Below are positions 1 to 13,060 of a stretch of 64,000 nt of DNA, piece by piece. The translations under genes were made by a program, and so were the position numbers. A model generated the notes under the pieces. It was not told the DNA's origin and ran no database searches. It saw only the letters and a list, made by a program, of their open reading frames with translations. The number at the start of each line of letters is the position of its first letter. Position 1 is the stretch's first letter. The stretch lies in the NCBI GenBank assembly GCA_030737875.1, contig CM060909.1, positions 28,913,659 to 28,977,658 of the forward strand, written 5' to 3'. The DNA is from Allium sativum. Its lineage: Eukaryota > Streptophyta > Magnoliopsida > Asparagales > Amaryllidaceae.

Positions 1-2255
1 TACCCGCCTTTCTGTCCAAACAGACCAAGTTCTGCCGCAATACCAAATTCACAGCAATCAACCCATCTTCACTTCTCATCTCCACGCAAGTTCTGTTAAT
101 AAAAAAAACATTTCTCCCGCATTTTAAATGGTACCATAACCATTCCACAAAAACAAAAAAACAAAAGCAAAAAAAAATCCCACTCCATATCACGACAACA
201 GCAACTCGTGAATCGACTGTCCATACACCATCACCTCGAAACTATCTACCATCAAAACAACGCTGCATCTCCACAAATACACCCACACAATTGCCATCAT
301 ACTCACCAGTCTTCACTCAGCCTTCATCACCAATTCGGGCTTCATCACACCAAAAATCCGACAAAGCCCCTTCAAATAGAACGAACAGCAAATCCATACC
401 GCAATCACAAATACAGATCTCAACCCCAATACCCCGTGAGAACTACCCGATCATCACAAACTCCTAGCGCATCCATCAATATCCTTTATCCCCACACAAG
501 CAAACCCAGATCCTTCGTTCAACTTTCTGTCATCAATCTGCAACCAACACTTCACTACAATCCCTCATCCAACTTTCTTCCATACCCCATTCAAGAAAAT
601 CCAATAACTACAGGCGATCTCACCACACCATACTCACGCAATCCACAAATCCTTTTTGTCACCACTTCTCAATCGCAGACCACCCTCGATGCAAACAATC
701 ACCTCTTGCTACCGGTTCAATCACAAACCGTGCCTATCTCATCCACCCGCAAACAACCTCCTTCCTCCAACAAGCATCTGCCTTTTACAGCCTTGACAAA
801 CGCTTCACGAACTGTCACAACAAATTGTCATTCATCACTGCTGTTCTCCAGCCCATTCACCAAATTCGAACGTCAGTTATTGCGGGTTTCGATTAATAGA
901 GAGAGGTGCGAGCGTTTTTTCTTCTTTTTTTTCTTCTTCTCGTTTCGAGAAGTTTGTTTCCAGAAATTGCTAAGTGTTTGCGTGGAGGAATTTCTAGACT
1001 TTGTTTTATGTTGGGGGGCCAGTTTTCGTTTCTGAAGTAAAGAGGCTTGTTTTGTTTTGTTGAGATAGGTTTTAACTTGGTAGTGTTCACTTTGGATTAA
1101 AAAAAAAAAACAGGTGCGGGTTTCTAATTCGTTAGTGTTTAATTATCTTCTCCGAGTTGTACACATTGGTGTGTGAAAAGTGGTACTTTGTTTTGAAAAA
1201 AAAAAGAAAAAAAAGGTAGCATTCTGATTGTTGACTTTGTGGTTTTCCTTGGGCTGCGTTATTGTGAATCTTCAAGGATTTGTTTCCTGTTTGCTCTTTT
1301 GTTGAGCTCATCACGTGTTGAGTTGTTCTCTTTATTATTTCTTTTCCTATTTTGACTTCGCAATCTTAGTGCTTTATATATAGAAAAAGGAGAACAAACG
1401 GGAAAGCAACCAAATATGAGATATCATGCCAACGTGAAAGAGAACTAAAGCACAGGCCAACTCTGATTGTTTAGTGAAAATAGGGTTGTGCTGAAGACCG
1501 TTTTTGATTGCTTGGATTGCTTTTTTTTTAGGAATAAAAGAAAAAAAAATCAAAATCAAAATCAAGACCAAAGTGAGAAATTTGGATCGAAATGAAGGGA
1601 AGATAGTCAAGCCAATCAAATTCAATCAAGACAAAAGTGAAAAGTATTCAAGCGGTGGAACAAGAATTTCAAGGGTCGAATAAGTGAAAACACTAGAGCT
1701 CAAGCTACTCAACATTCTGGACGGACAGCCATACCCCACGGTAATATTTTTCTAAATCTACAGGTGCTGAAGCTGCTTTGAAAATATAGAAATTGCTTGT
1801 AAAAATCTTCTGCAGGGGCAGCGGCTTGCTTGTACAATATTTTAATTTTCTGTTCTGTGACTGTTCTGTTCTGTGATTACTCTGTGACTGTTGTGTTGTT
1901 GCAAATTTCTGAATAAATTTGGTGAGGAACGAATCCATAAGTCATCATTCTCGTCGAAATTCAATTATAAAACATGGTTTGATTTTTGAAATAATATAAT
2001 TGAAAAGTGGTGCTTTGTGAAGTTGACTGTCTGATCGCGGATATATAGTAGTTCAATTTATTGAACTATTAGCAAAAGAGGTTGCATACTACCCGTAAAA
2101 CATTGGTCGTATCCCTTAGTATCTATACTATACGTGAACGGCCATAAGACCCTTTTCCCCCTTCCAATTGAGTCGGTTAATTAATAGAGCACAACTCATT
2201 CTTTTATATTGTTTTAAACTAAGAATAATTTCTGTCTTCTGCTGACTTCATTCAA
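1..2255. other. Unassigned AT-rich flank, no gene recognised
   Basis: No protein family, RNA gene or complete mobile element is recognisable here. The plus strand of about 60-890 is rich in C and A and stays open at 208-1035, but the conceptual product is a His/Asn/Ser/Thr/Pro-rich low-complexity chain that runs into a homopyrimidine tract (915-943), so it looks fortuitous. The last 250 bases could be the leader of the gag-like frame that starts at 2256. No second copy of the element G LTR (5119-6155) is found here, so if G was ever complete its 5' LTR is gone or lies off the window. Confidence 0.5.
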
Positions 2256-3914
2256 ATGTCTAATTCAAAAAAATCTTTGAGGGAATTGTGGGATAATAAT
2301 CGGAGTAGACGTCCTCTTGAAGAGTATGATTTTGAAATACAACTCATGAAGAAAAATCTTCCAAAATTTCGTGAGCCCAATGTCAACAATTTTCAAAATT
2401 TTCCAACTGACCAACATTTTCAAAATCATAGATATAATCGAAATGACGATTTCAATTTAAATTTCAATAACTTCGATTATGGGCCACATCCACATCAAAA
2501 CGGTTTTGAATCGCAACGTACCTTTGATCAACATCAATATGGGGTTGGAAACCAATTCGAAAATAATTTTAAAAATGATTTTCAAATCGATCAAAATTTT
2601 CAAAACTACAACCCATATCCACATCTTGAGAATGACCAAAATTTGAATTTTCCCACCAATTTTAACAATTTTGGTTACGAACCTAATTTTCAAAATCAAA
2701 ATGATTTCCAATCTCAATTTCAATTTTCTGAAAATTCAAAATATTTTGAAAATTAAGAAATCCAAAGCGAGAGCTCTCAAATCAACGACTCTGAAGAATG
2801 TAATTTTGATGAGAGGGCGGAAAGGCTAAATAAAAAAATGGATGAACTTCTTTGTTTAATGGCGTCTTATAAAGAACAACAAGAGCAACAAAATCAAATT
2901 CAAACAAGCCTTGAATCAGAATATAATTCCACTCTTAGTGACAATGAAAATTTTCAAATAACGACTTTTGAAATTGAGAATAACCATCTAAATGAAGTTG
3001 TTCACAATTCAGCAAGTGATTTGGACTTCGATTCTTTTCAAGAAAAAGATTTAAACTCATATTTTGATCTTCCTCTTTCAGGCTGTGAAAAACATGAAAT
3101 TCTAGAAATTGAACAGAATAAAAATGTTGAAATTTTCAATTCAAATGTGGAAAAGGATTTTAACGAACATGAATTTTTTGGATTGTACAAGGATGAGTTG
3201 CCAAAAGAGGAAGAAATAGATTCACGTCACGAGTTCGAAAATTTTAACTTTGAGAAAATTTCAAAAGAACTAGAAATTGTCAATGTCGAAAATACGTTGT
3301 CAATTAATGATGAGAAATGTGATCACATACTCTTGAACAACATTCAGATTTCAAATTTCACTGAATTTATAAACGATCACAAATTTTTGAAAAATTACAC
3401 TGACAAATTTGTTGAATACATGAATTACTTTTGGAATGTTGGCTTGATTGAAAAACTTCTTGTTTGGACGACCCTGGATATTTATTTACTGGACTACAAA
3501 TCGAGGTATAAAGATGAGATGGTTTTCAAAAACACTTGCTTGTTAGAAAACATGTCTAGACACAGTGGGAATGAGACTCATAGGGCTAGAACCAAGTGTG
3601 GTGGAAAAAGATGGTGGTATTCATTGCATCGCATGCATCGCATGCATCGCAAACACATATATCATTGTACATATGATCCATTCTTACATATAGTTAGACT
3701 GCATTTCACTCTTCAAATAATTTTGCATCTCATTTACCTTTGGGTACGATCTTTCAAATTTAGGAAACGTTCACAGTGTGGACACTGTTTAGTTCAAGTG
3801 TGTGTGGAGGAGGGGGGGGGGAGTCTGCATTTCATCCATTTTCATTTTTCTTTGTTTTTCTTTCTTTTCATTTTCAGCCATTTAAGTAGGACCATCATGC
3901 ATTTTAGATCGTAG
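2256..3914 (+). pseudogene. Gag-like / ORF1-like reading frame of element G, broken by an in-frame stop
   Basis: One frame is open from an ATG at 2256 to the stop at 3912-3914 except for a single TAA at 2754-2756. It resumes directly afterwards in the same frame, passing through the ATG at 2838. The first part (166 codons) starts MSNSKKSLRELWDNNRSRRP and is then extremely rich in Asn, Phe, Gln and Asp. The second part is acidic, Glu/Asn-rich and probably helical, without a visible zinc knuckle, protease or reverse-transcriptase motif. The last ~60 codons (after 3600, with a GCATCGCAT 9-mer repeat) are probably not coding. Position between a leader and a polypurine tract plus LTR suggests the structural ORF of a non-autonomous LTR element. 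Family unrecognised; a plant-specific ORF1 is the alternative. The stop argues for decay, though readthrough cannot be excluded. Confidence 0.45.
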
Positions 3915-5118
3915 TAACATATGTAACATACCATTTTTTTTTTTTGAAAATACTACACATTTTAGTTTGATACAACATAATAAGTTTACAACTTTTAGTC
4001 AGTTGATAGTATTTTTTCTCTCAACTTGGATCGAATTTGAAAAATACTGAAAAGTATAATTTTGAGGGATAATAGTGTAACCGGTACATAGGGAGATTCT
4101 TAGGCGATGGCCATGAAATCTATTCTATATTGTAGACTTTGTTTAAATAAGTGGAGGACTTAAAATACTTATATTGTCTTTTCGAATCTTTAAAACTAAG
4201 CTGTGTTAAGTTGAATTCGCGTAACTCTCTTTTGTGCTTATAATTTCAATAATAATAATGGTAATCCAAGGGTATCCAACATTGCTTGTATATCAAGCGT
4301 TGGTGTGCAAACCCGCCAAGCTCTATCCGACATGTTGTTGACAAAGTCAGCGTTGGAATATCTTGGTCTCATTTTATGAGATTGGACACCTAAGGATTAC
4401 CGACACGTTGTTGACAAAGTCAAAGTCGGCCTGCACAATCCGCCAAGCTCTTCACCCACTCTCCGTTAGTCCGCGAGGAAGTGCATTGGTGGTAAACCTT
4501 GGTCTTCTAAGTTAGGTGTATGTACTTAATCATAAATATTAAAATTTTATAGAATAAAGAATAAGCGATGATGCCCAAACACTTCTTGACCTTATTGATT
4601 TGACTAGCCATACATGAGAAAATAATAATACCACTTTGCAAACTGTGCCAAGCAAACTAAGAATCTATTTCATGGCTGCACTATGTTATCGACCGAACCA
4701 ACTAGCCAAACTGGAATTTAACATCTGAAAACTAGATTTATATTGAAAATTTGTGACAAGTTGAGATATCTAAAATAAAATCAACTGATTAGAAATTGTT
4801 AACTTAATTTGTTGTACCACTTTCCTGAAACAAGTCGTGTTTTCAATTTTTTTTTCAATTTTTGTTTTCAATTGCATAAGTCCTTTGCATTCATGTAGTT
4901 ACATTAGATCCACACATACTGCATTTGGATTTTGTGGGTAGTATCCGCTAAAAACCCTCACGAGACATCACTCGTCCTACTAGGGACACCTAGAGGTTTA
5001 ACGGCTTGTTGCATACGCTCAAATCAATCGTGTTTCCTACGAAAGTGTGACCTATTTAGTTTAGTTTTTCATTTCTTGTTTTACTCGAGGACGAGTAAAA
5101 GATAAGTGTGGGGGTATT
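3915..5118 (+). other. Non-coding interior of element G ending in a polypurine tract
   Basis: No pol domains are visible. At 4329-4349 and 4402-4422 a near-identical 21-mer (GACATGTTGTTGAC / GACACGTTGTTGAC core) recurs, each beside a CCGCCAAGCTCT motif, so 4265-4520 is an internal imperfect duplication. At 4936-5060 lies a block of the kind common just inside the 3' end of plant Ty3/gypsy elements, followed by CTCGAGGACGAG (5083-5094) and the polypurine tract AAGTGTGGGGG (5104-5114), which sets the start of the LTR at 5119. Confidence 0.5.
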
Positions 5119-6155
5119 TGATTGACATAGAAATGTGTTTATTTTATGCTCTTATATCTTATCTTTTGTATATAAATAAATATTACTTGGGTATTGTTTT
5201 GTCACTTTTACAGATATTCCAACCCAGCCCGCATGCAACCAGAAAAGTAGAGAAATGAAGATCAAATTGGTATATATTTACATTTTGAAGAAATGTAGAT
5301 GAAGATCTCACATCTAGTTGCTGTTGGACAAGAAAATGATTGGTAGAAAGACTAAGAATTTCTCAAATCAAGGGAAGCTTGTCAAAGAACCAAGAGGAAA
5401 AAAAGAAAGGCCAAAAATTTAATAGATTTAACTAAGGCCCATTTGAAATTCTCATTGTAAACTCTTGTGTAAATTCCCTAAGGCCCATCTATCATTGTAC
5501 TAGGGTTAGGGTTAGGGTTTGGTTATCCCCTATAAACACCCTTGTAATGTCATTGTAGCCACCATCCTATCATATCCTATTTTCTCTTCTTCTCCATTAA
5601 TAAAGTTTCTAGTTCTCTTTTATTTTTCTACATTTTTCTTTTTCTTAGCAATTGGTGTTGTATTCACAATTAGTTTTGGTAGAACACCAATTGTATTTTA
5701 CATTTTTTATTTGCGATTAGTCGTTCGATTAGTTTCAACGACAATCCTAACTTTACTTTTTGTTGTTCTTCTTTTCCTGCAATTTTAATTTCTGCATTTT
5801 ATTTCTGTTTTGCATTTTAATTTCCAATTGATAATTGTTATTTGATCGTCGGTTCAATTAGATTTGTTCTGAATCGGATCGCAGTTTCAATTTCGTTTGC
5901 TTTCTAAACCAACCTCAAAGATTTGTCTAACTCGCCCAAGAGATTATTTAAATAATTTGATTGAATTTTCCTCCCCGTGTTCGACCTGTATGCTACACAC
6001 TTGTACGCTTGCAGAATTTTATTACAAATATCGCGCTTTTCTAGTTCTTAGATTAGCGTCGATCAGTTTGCTTCAAATTAAAAAATTACTCCAAACCACC
6101 GGTTAATTGTTTTATCGATTTGTCGTATACTCACCTTTAAATTGACATATAATCA
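5119..6155 (+). mobile_element. 3' LTR of element G (about 1,037 bp)
   Basis: The LTR begins with TGATT directly after the polypurine tract and is taken to end at AATCA (6151-6155), a perfect 5-bp terminal inverted repeat. The following AACAG would be the target duplication, but its partner was not found because no 5' LTR is visible. Inside are telomere-like TAGGGT repeats and a TATA box (5531-5538), and near the end (5970-6010) the 'gtgttcgacc' type block frequent in LTR 3' ends of plant Ty3/gypsy elements. The end point is less certain than the start; an alternative end is TCA at 6131-6133. Confidence 0.6.
5501..5538 (+). promoter_or_regulatory. G LTR promoter: telobox-like repeats and TATA box
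   Basis: Three tandem TAGGGT units (5501-5520) lie 11 bases upstream of TATAAACA (5531-5538). AAACCCTA-type teloboxes near transcription starts are known in plant promoters; here they sit on the complementary strand in the LTR promoter. Confidence 0.5.
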
Positions 6156-6510
6156 AACAGAATGATTATGTATACATGTTATGTAAATTTGTTTCATGTA
6201 ACACACCTTTTAAATTTTAAACACGCTAATTACTACAGCGAGAGGAAATGGATTTAGAGTTGCTACATCTTTATGCCTGTCTACGTACTTCATCTTCCTT
6301 CTTCTCATAAGTTAAATAATTAGCTCTTCAAATATTATATCGCTTAATGGAAAGGTTAATTTCTCCATATAGAAATCAAATTGTGTTTATTAGTTTTTAC
6401 ATATTTTTCGTTTAATAATAATTATTTATATTAAAGCTTTAGATGCCATATAATGCTAATTACAACATATGTAAATATACTAGCCTCGATTATGAAAATT
6501 AAATTAAATA

Positions 6511-6994
6511 ATTTCCTTCAATAACTTTGCACTTTGGTTGAATTTATGCGCTCATTTTGGAAACTTCTAAAACTGCTAACAAAAAGTTTTTGGGCAAATA
6601 AACGTAATAAATATCAAGTGAGTCCTTTAATTGATTCTCATATGTGTTGTTCTCCATTTTTTCAACAAGTGTTTAAGATTCAATCAATAATTTTATTCCC
6701 ATTTTTTTCAGTTACTATCCATTGACAAAAATTTCAACTATTATCTGTTGATAACCAAAAACAAATATGTTTTCACATTGACTTTTGGGGTTTACCATGT
6801 TAAAATCAATTTCCATTTTGCACTTCAGGCAACATTGATTAGTAAAATTCTCTTCAAATCAAAATGTAGTAAAATCAATTATCATGTTCACTGCAGATTG
6901 TACCTGATTTTAGGACTGATCACTTTTGAATTTTACTGAATAGAACTTAATATGATGTTAACAAGACAAATTAAAATTTTGATGCCAGTAGATT
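6511..6994. repeat. Tandem duplication, copy 1 (881-bp period)
   Basis: This stretch matches 7392-7876 along its full length, with scattered substitutions and small indels (both contain AACTTTGCACTTTGGTTGA near the start and GCCAGTAGATT at the end). The offset is 881 bp, so the unit is this block plus 6995-7391. No coding potential is convincing in either copy. Confidence 0.85.
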
Positions 6995-7391
6995 CATGTC
7001 TATAATAATTTTTACGATCCTTATGAAGGAAAATCTATTCCAATTATAGTTCATTTATTAGTAACCTATTGTTGTTTGTTAGCCGTAATATTATAAACTA
7101 TGCTCAATTGTAGCTGTCATTCCTATATTATGTAATATATGTTAGTTTAAATGACTGTATTGATTAATAGTCATCGAAAACTCATACAAATAGGATTACT
7201 ATTTGGAATATCCTACAAATTTAAGCTGTTATATTTTTTGTTTTGCACCAAAAATTTATTTACTACTAAAACTATAAGTTCATCCGAAAATTATTGTGGC
7301 TTTTTTTGTATTTTGCCTAAGTTTACTCTTTTCCTATATCATGTAATTATTATGTTAATCAAAGAAATAAAAGCTAATTATCAATGATTTT

Positions 7392-7876
7392 TTTCCTTTA
7401 ATAACTTTGCACTTTGGTTGAGTTTATGCGCTCATTTTGGCAACTTCTAAAACTGCTAACAAGATGCTTATGGATAAATAAACGTAATAAATCTCAAATC
7501 ACCTTTAATTGATTCTCATTTGTGTTCACTTCTCCATTTTTTCAACAAGTGTTTCAATTTCAATCAATAATTTTATTCCCATTTATTTTAATTACTATCT
7601 ATTGACAATTTTTTTTTTACTATTATATGTTGCTAAACAAAAACAAATATGTTTTCACATTGACTTTTGGGGTTTACCATGTTAAAATCCATTTTCATTT
7701 TGCTTTTCAGGCAACATTGATTAGTAGAATTCTCTTCATATCAGAATGTAGTAAAATCAGTTATCATGTCTACTGTAGATTATACCTGTTTTTGGACTGG
7801 TCACTTTTGAATTTAATTGAAATAGAACTTAATATGATGTTAACAAGACAAATTAGAATTTTGACGCCAGTAGATT
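7392..7876. repeat. Tandem duplication, copy 2, cut by element A
   Basis: Homologous to 6511-6994 up to the AGATT at 7872-7876. Copy 1 then continues with CATGTCTATAAT, whereas copy 2 is interrupted by the TGTAATGG terminus of element A. AGATT is therefore the left target-site duplication of A, and copy 1 is a record of the empty site. Confidence 0.85.
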
Positions 7877-8248
7877 TGTAATGGCCCGCAAATCCGTACT
7901 ATCTGAGTTGACTAATAACACTGCACGTCCAACCCAAATTGCTCAGAAATACGAATCATTATTAGAAAGAAGTTAGAGGATGAGAAATAGAAAGAAAGAA
8001 ATATTAGAATAGAAGAAAATGAAGACCACAAACTCACATCGAAACGAATAAAATATATTAAATAACATAAATTTTGAAATACAAATCAGTAACTGTATAT
8101 ACATACCATTATCAGAGCACAACAGTTATTACCGGAACAGTTATAAACACCTGTTTCCAGATACAACATAGTACACAGTGGAAATATGATAGCCTATAAC
8201 TGGTGAAGCCTCCTGCTTCCAGCTCTTCCAACTGAATCTGAAAAATCC

Positions 8249-8350
8249 CGACTACTTGACTGCCCGTACAAATGTGGGCACCCAAGAGTTTAGGGAAAAC
8301 AAAACAAAATAAACTATGGGTCAATCATGGGACTGGTGTGAGTAAACTCC
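8249..8350 (-). other. Acceptor-proximal conserved block, A 3' LTR
   Basis: Minus strand: GAGTTTACTCACACC, then the small hairpin CAGTC-CCAT-GATTG (8335-8322), then CTAAACTCTTGGGTGCCC and GGGCAGTCAAGTAGTC, immediately before the predicted 3' splice site. The same block in the same place occurs in the A 5' LTR and in B, D and F, and in shorter form in C. Confidence 0.7.
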
Positions 8351-9087
8351 AATCATTTGTTTAACTTTCAAAATCCTTTAGAAAGAAAGAATAATAGTAA
8401 GACCAGCCCACACATAAACATGGACGGTTTTTACCTTACTATAACCCAAAACACTTTGATATAAAAATCCAGTGATATTATAATAATGTCTACATCAAAT
8501 AAATAGAATTTAGTGGAACGCTTGCATCTCACGCTCCATACATAATATAAAATCAAAAACCACAAGGCACTTATTGGAGATTGGATTCCGACTATGACAA
8601 GGTATGGAACCACCTTCCGATAGTGTATCCCTAGAGAGGAATACACTGGGTTCAACAAGAACATCTTGCAACCCGGCCTACACATGACCGACCAATCATT
8701 TCGCTTCAGCGTATCGAATGTATATCATCAATGGTTGGGATCAGCAACCGTTTCCCGAATGGGACAACATCGATAGATTAAAGAAGTAAAAGAATTTCTC
8801 TAGATTGGTGATTATACACCCTAATGGGAGCGACCCACATAGCCATGTTGCCTGCCCGATTTTTGTCATTTCCCGATTGTTGAGGCCTGAGGCTACAATT
8901 ACTTTCCATTCATTGATAGCACAATCACTTTGAATGCCACATTGTCAGATCCGTTAATAACTAATTGATTTGCACAAATATTCTGGATATTATGCTAAGG
9001 GAATAAATCCATTGCCACCATATATATTTGTACAGATCAACATATTCGATCATTGGAAATACTTTGTCAGACATTCGTCCATATACG

Positions 9088-9108
9088 TTCGTTCTGGGAT
9101 TGAGCGAA
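9088..9108 (-). other. Hairpin with conserved TGGGAYT loop, A 3' LTR
   Basis: Plus-strand arms TTCGTTC and GAGCGAA flank TGGGATT, with one G-T pair. The A 5' LTR (16149-16169) and solo LTR D (33298-33320) keep the loop while the arms differ. Confidence 0.45.
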
Positions 9109-11029
9109 ACCGAAGGCACAATTTCTATTAATAGAAAAAGCCCTTGCACTTTACTCCGTCTTCGATTATTTTCATATAATCTGAATCATAACGTTACTGC
9201 CAATACAGAGTGGTTCTCGGATAATCGTCCAACCGGTCTCTCCATATTGACAACGATATTGGCAAACACTTCGATAATCGGTTATTTAACTATCGAAGAA
9301 AAACAAACATCCATTCAAAACATCAAACAATTACTAGCCATTTAATTTATATTTCATTAGTTAAAATACTTCTCCACTCCCTTTATCAAAATTTATTAAC
9401 TAAATATTTTCAGTTATCATCTTGGCCGCTTACCCATTTGGAAAACATTTCTATATCTCTCCTTCTTTTATTTTCTACACTTAGAAAATATTTTCTATTT
9501 ATAATTGGAGAACATTCCAATTACTAATTTCTTTCCTGACTATTCATTTATATACTTAGGAAATATTTATTTTTATATTTCCAAAATTCTACTTATTTGG
9601 GTAAAAGCGAATGTGGTGTAAAACATCGTTACAAACCGAAATACTGTATTCAACTAAATCTTATTCAAATATTGATTATCAAGATTGAATCTTGCTATTT
9701 ATCAGTTAGTAATGAAAACAATCGAGTTGTGGTAAAATTACCTCTCAGACCTTGACTGAAAACATCTTAACTTCAAAACAGACAAAACCATAATTCCCGA
9801 AAAAAATCAACACCATATAAACAAATTATTCATTATTAAACGTATATATCTTTCTCTTTCTATTACCAGATTATGGATTTCCTTTTTGTTTATAATATTC
9901 TATTTTAATTTCGTTTCATTACTTAATATATATTGGTATATTGATTTCCTAGTTATCCAATTTTCTTTAAAATATTCTAACTCCTTAAATTTCCGGAAAA
10001 TTTCGCCATAACCTCCTTTGTACCGGGAGCATCGGGAAAATCCCCAAACCGCCACACTTGCCTCTCCAATCAAAAAGAAAAGGAAAAAGCCAAGCGGCTT
10101 GCAAAATCGGCACATAAAACCTCATATGGAATTTAAACGTGTACCTTTTTGTCAGGCACATAAATTAAAATCTTCATATACTTCATCCCATACCTGTCTA
10201 ACACATGTTCATCTGTTTTCAATTCAACTCGATCCATTCGTTTGAATTCAGTTTCGCCCATTTATTCTTTAATTAGCTATTTTGCCTATTTCACTTCTTT
10301 GTTTGAACATAACATGTTAAAATAAAATATTTAACTTGCTCATAACCAAATTGAATTTCAATTCTAATTTTATTTCTCGATTTCGAATATAAATTTCCAA
10401 ATCGAATTCACTTATTCAAACCCAATATCAATTCAAAATCTCATTAACTATTTACTATTCGAATTAGTTAATTCTATTCAATAATCAAAAATCTGATTTC
10501 TTGTTTCAAAAATCAATTCATTACTCCACTTGAGTTCACATATAATTTACAACTCAAAATCTGAAATTTTTTAAATAGAAATTCGGATTTTATTCGCTTA
10601 AAATCCTTTTATAAAATTAAATAAACCGTTATGGTTTTTAAATGGTTATGGCGCTGTTTTTCAGAAAATTTGATTTTGACATAACCCAAAATATATACGA
10701 CGAAATTCAGAATTTTCTCCTCCATTAGAAAACTATTATCAAATTGGCCCTGATGTTTCTTGTTTCAAAGAATTCCGACTTCAATTGAGTTCTGTATACT
10801 CAATTGAAGTTCGAATCGCAAATTTATGAACTGCAGCGCTGCGGCGAGTTCGTTTTAATTATATTAATATATATGAATGTTTAACCTTCGTTTATATATA
10901 AATTTTTACTCCATTCTGATATATTTTTAATATATATCAAATCCATTTCAACATAATATTTCCGATCTTCTAAAATTGTCGATTTTCCCTAACTCGGAAA
11001 TAAATGTATTTATACTTCGATCTTCTATA

Positions 11030-11400
11030 TTCAAATTCCATTTCAATTCTATTTAAATTTCCTAAATTCAATTTCCATTTCAACTCTATTTGAATTCTAT
11101 ATTCAAATTCCCCTTTCAACTCTATTTGAATTTCCTGTATTCCATTTCCCATTTCAACTCTATTTGAATTCTATATTGAAATTCTATTTCAATTCTATTT
11201 CAATTCTATTTCAATTCTATTTCAAATTCTCTATATTCAAACTCCATTTGAATTTCTATATTCAAATTCTATATTTAAAATTTCTTTATTCAAATTCCAT
11301 TTCACTTTCATTATTCAAATTATGTATTTAAATTTCCTTTATATTTTCTGTATTCAAATTCTATATTTGAATTCCATTTGAATTTCTATTTGAATTTTCT
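11030..11400. repeat. AT-rich simple repeat field in the A LTR
   Basis: Repeated TTTGAATTC / CTATATTCAAATTC blocks, with a cleaner 11-bp array (ATTCTATTTCA) at 11180-11225. Confidence 0.75.
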
Positions 11401-13054
11401 TTATTCATTCTTAAACAAGTCTCGATTTCAATTTCTTTTGAAATCGATATTTCTACTTTTGAAAAATAGATTCCCTTTTTCAATTTCACACTAATATTTT
11501 TATTTCTGAATTATCCAATGATAATTCTTTTCACTTCATTTATAAACTTCGTTTATGAAAGAACTATTTGTTTTTATTCCTTTAAACAAGTTAATATTTT
11601 TTTCTATTCAAATTTCAAATTCTATTTTAGAAAAATAGAATTTCCCCTTTTAACTCAGGAAATTTCCTTTTTTCGATATTTTTAAAATATCAACATTTAA
11701 GACCAGTGATATTTAATCACCACACAACCAATTATTTATTTCAGGTTTTCTAACACATCATATATGACAGTATATGGGCAAACAAATAAACGAACAGATA
11801 ATATATTTTTGAGGAATCCAGCTGGATCCCCCAACCTGTTTTTCCTACATCCACAGACGTTAGTCGACAGAAATAATACCCATCCTGCTTCGAGGCAGGA
11901 TATCGCAGTATAGAAGGTCATCCACTATCATAGCGTGGAGCGTATAGGGTAATCATCCGCTAATGGTACCGCGCGCATCCGCTAATGATACTGCGGGAAA
12001 TCCAACCACCAATATATATATAATAACACCAAGCCCAAATAAATAATATATTTAAGATGCAGAAAAATATTAAATGCAACCAAACAAGCAACATACACTT
12101 ATTTTTAACTGATAGAAATTATTCTAAATTAAAGGTGGGTGAGATTTACTCACCAGGGTGTTTATTTGTGCTGAATATCCAATGAAGCCAATTATATAGA
12201 TTTCACATTGATTTGTCCAACCGTCTGTTTTTTTTCAATGTAAAGAAATATAATTAACATTTTAGTTATCGAGTTATACTTAATTTAATTCAAATTAATT
12301 ACTCATGTAAACTAAATTCCAATTTTTAAACCTAATTTCATACACAAATGATAAGGTTACAATTTCATTTATATACTAGCTAATTAATAGGATTGTATAA
12401 TTAAATCCCAAATCCTATAAATTATTTATCATGTTAGGTTATATATATATAGTTATATATGTGCAATAATTTAACTGAAAAGTCCTAATAATACCATTAA
12501 CTAAATAAATTTAAAAAGAATTAATTTAATTTAATGGAAATACCTTAATTCACACTGTAAACACTCCTTCCCCCAACGTAGCTTTGAACCTTCCACTCTG
12601 TACTTGCCAAACAATTCGAAGCTGTTATTTCATCACAAACCTCCTTGTCAGACTTCCCCTTCCGGTCTCGAGTTCACCTAACAACACACGTCTTTCCCCT
12701 TTTATCCCATCGCTTGTTCAATATTTAACTCGCTGTTTCAACATCGAAGTACCCATGCGAAACAAGGCGACTTCGACTTCCTTAATTCTATCGCGCTACC
12801 AAACCTTTCACTGCCATAGTAGACTCGCAATAGTTTCTGAACCCAGTCCCCACTTGTGTATCGTGACATCGACAAGCACCCTGAACCACTGTCACGCAAT
12901 CCCAGATCCATGATACCCAACTCGCAAACGTCTCCAGGCCTGAGTCGAGCTTCGAATGAACTTTGATTTCCAAATCGCAATACCTAATTTTGATTTTGAC
13001 TTGATTTCCCTTCTTCTCTTTTGTTCGTTCGATTTGATTTGAGGCGTGCGGCCC

Positions 13055-13060
13055 TTTATA
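13055..13060 (-). promoter_or_regulatory. TATA box of the A 3' LTR
   Basis: Minus strand reads ATATAAAGGGCC. It lies about 790 bases into the LTR and upstream of a C/T-rich (plus-strand) leader that ends at the 5' splice-like site, an order shared with the other LTRs here. Confidence 0.55.

Larger units (their letters stand above)
6156..7876. other. Host or old-repeat DNA between elements G and A
   Basis: AT-rich sequence with the two duplicated blocks listed separately. The intervening 6995-7391 and the left edge 6156-6510 show no gene, RNA or transposon signature that I recognise. Confidence 0.5.
8238..12153 (-). other. Predicted intron inside the A LTR
   Basis: Minus strand 5' site CCCTG|GTGAGTAAATC (GT at 12153-12152) and 3' site GATTTTTCAG|ATTC (AG at 8239-8238), 3.9 kb apart. 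The solo LTR D has the better consensus CCAAG|GTGAGT at the matching place. The interior is T-rich on the sense strand, as plant introns are. Splice sites are seen; splicing is inferred. Confidence 0.4.

Noticed and set aside
208..1035. 275-residue open frame near the window start
   Set aside because: Low-complexity His/Asn/Ser/Thr/Pro composition, runs into a homopyrimidine tract, no domain recognised; likely a by-product of C/A-rich sequence.
5501..5520. Interstitial telomere
   Set aside because: Only three units, embedded at a promoter position in an LTR; too short to be a telomere remnant.
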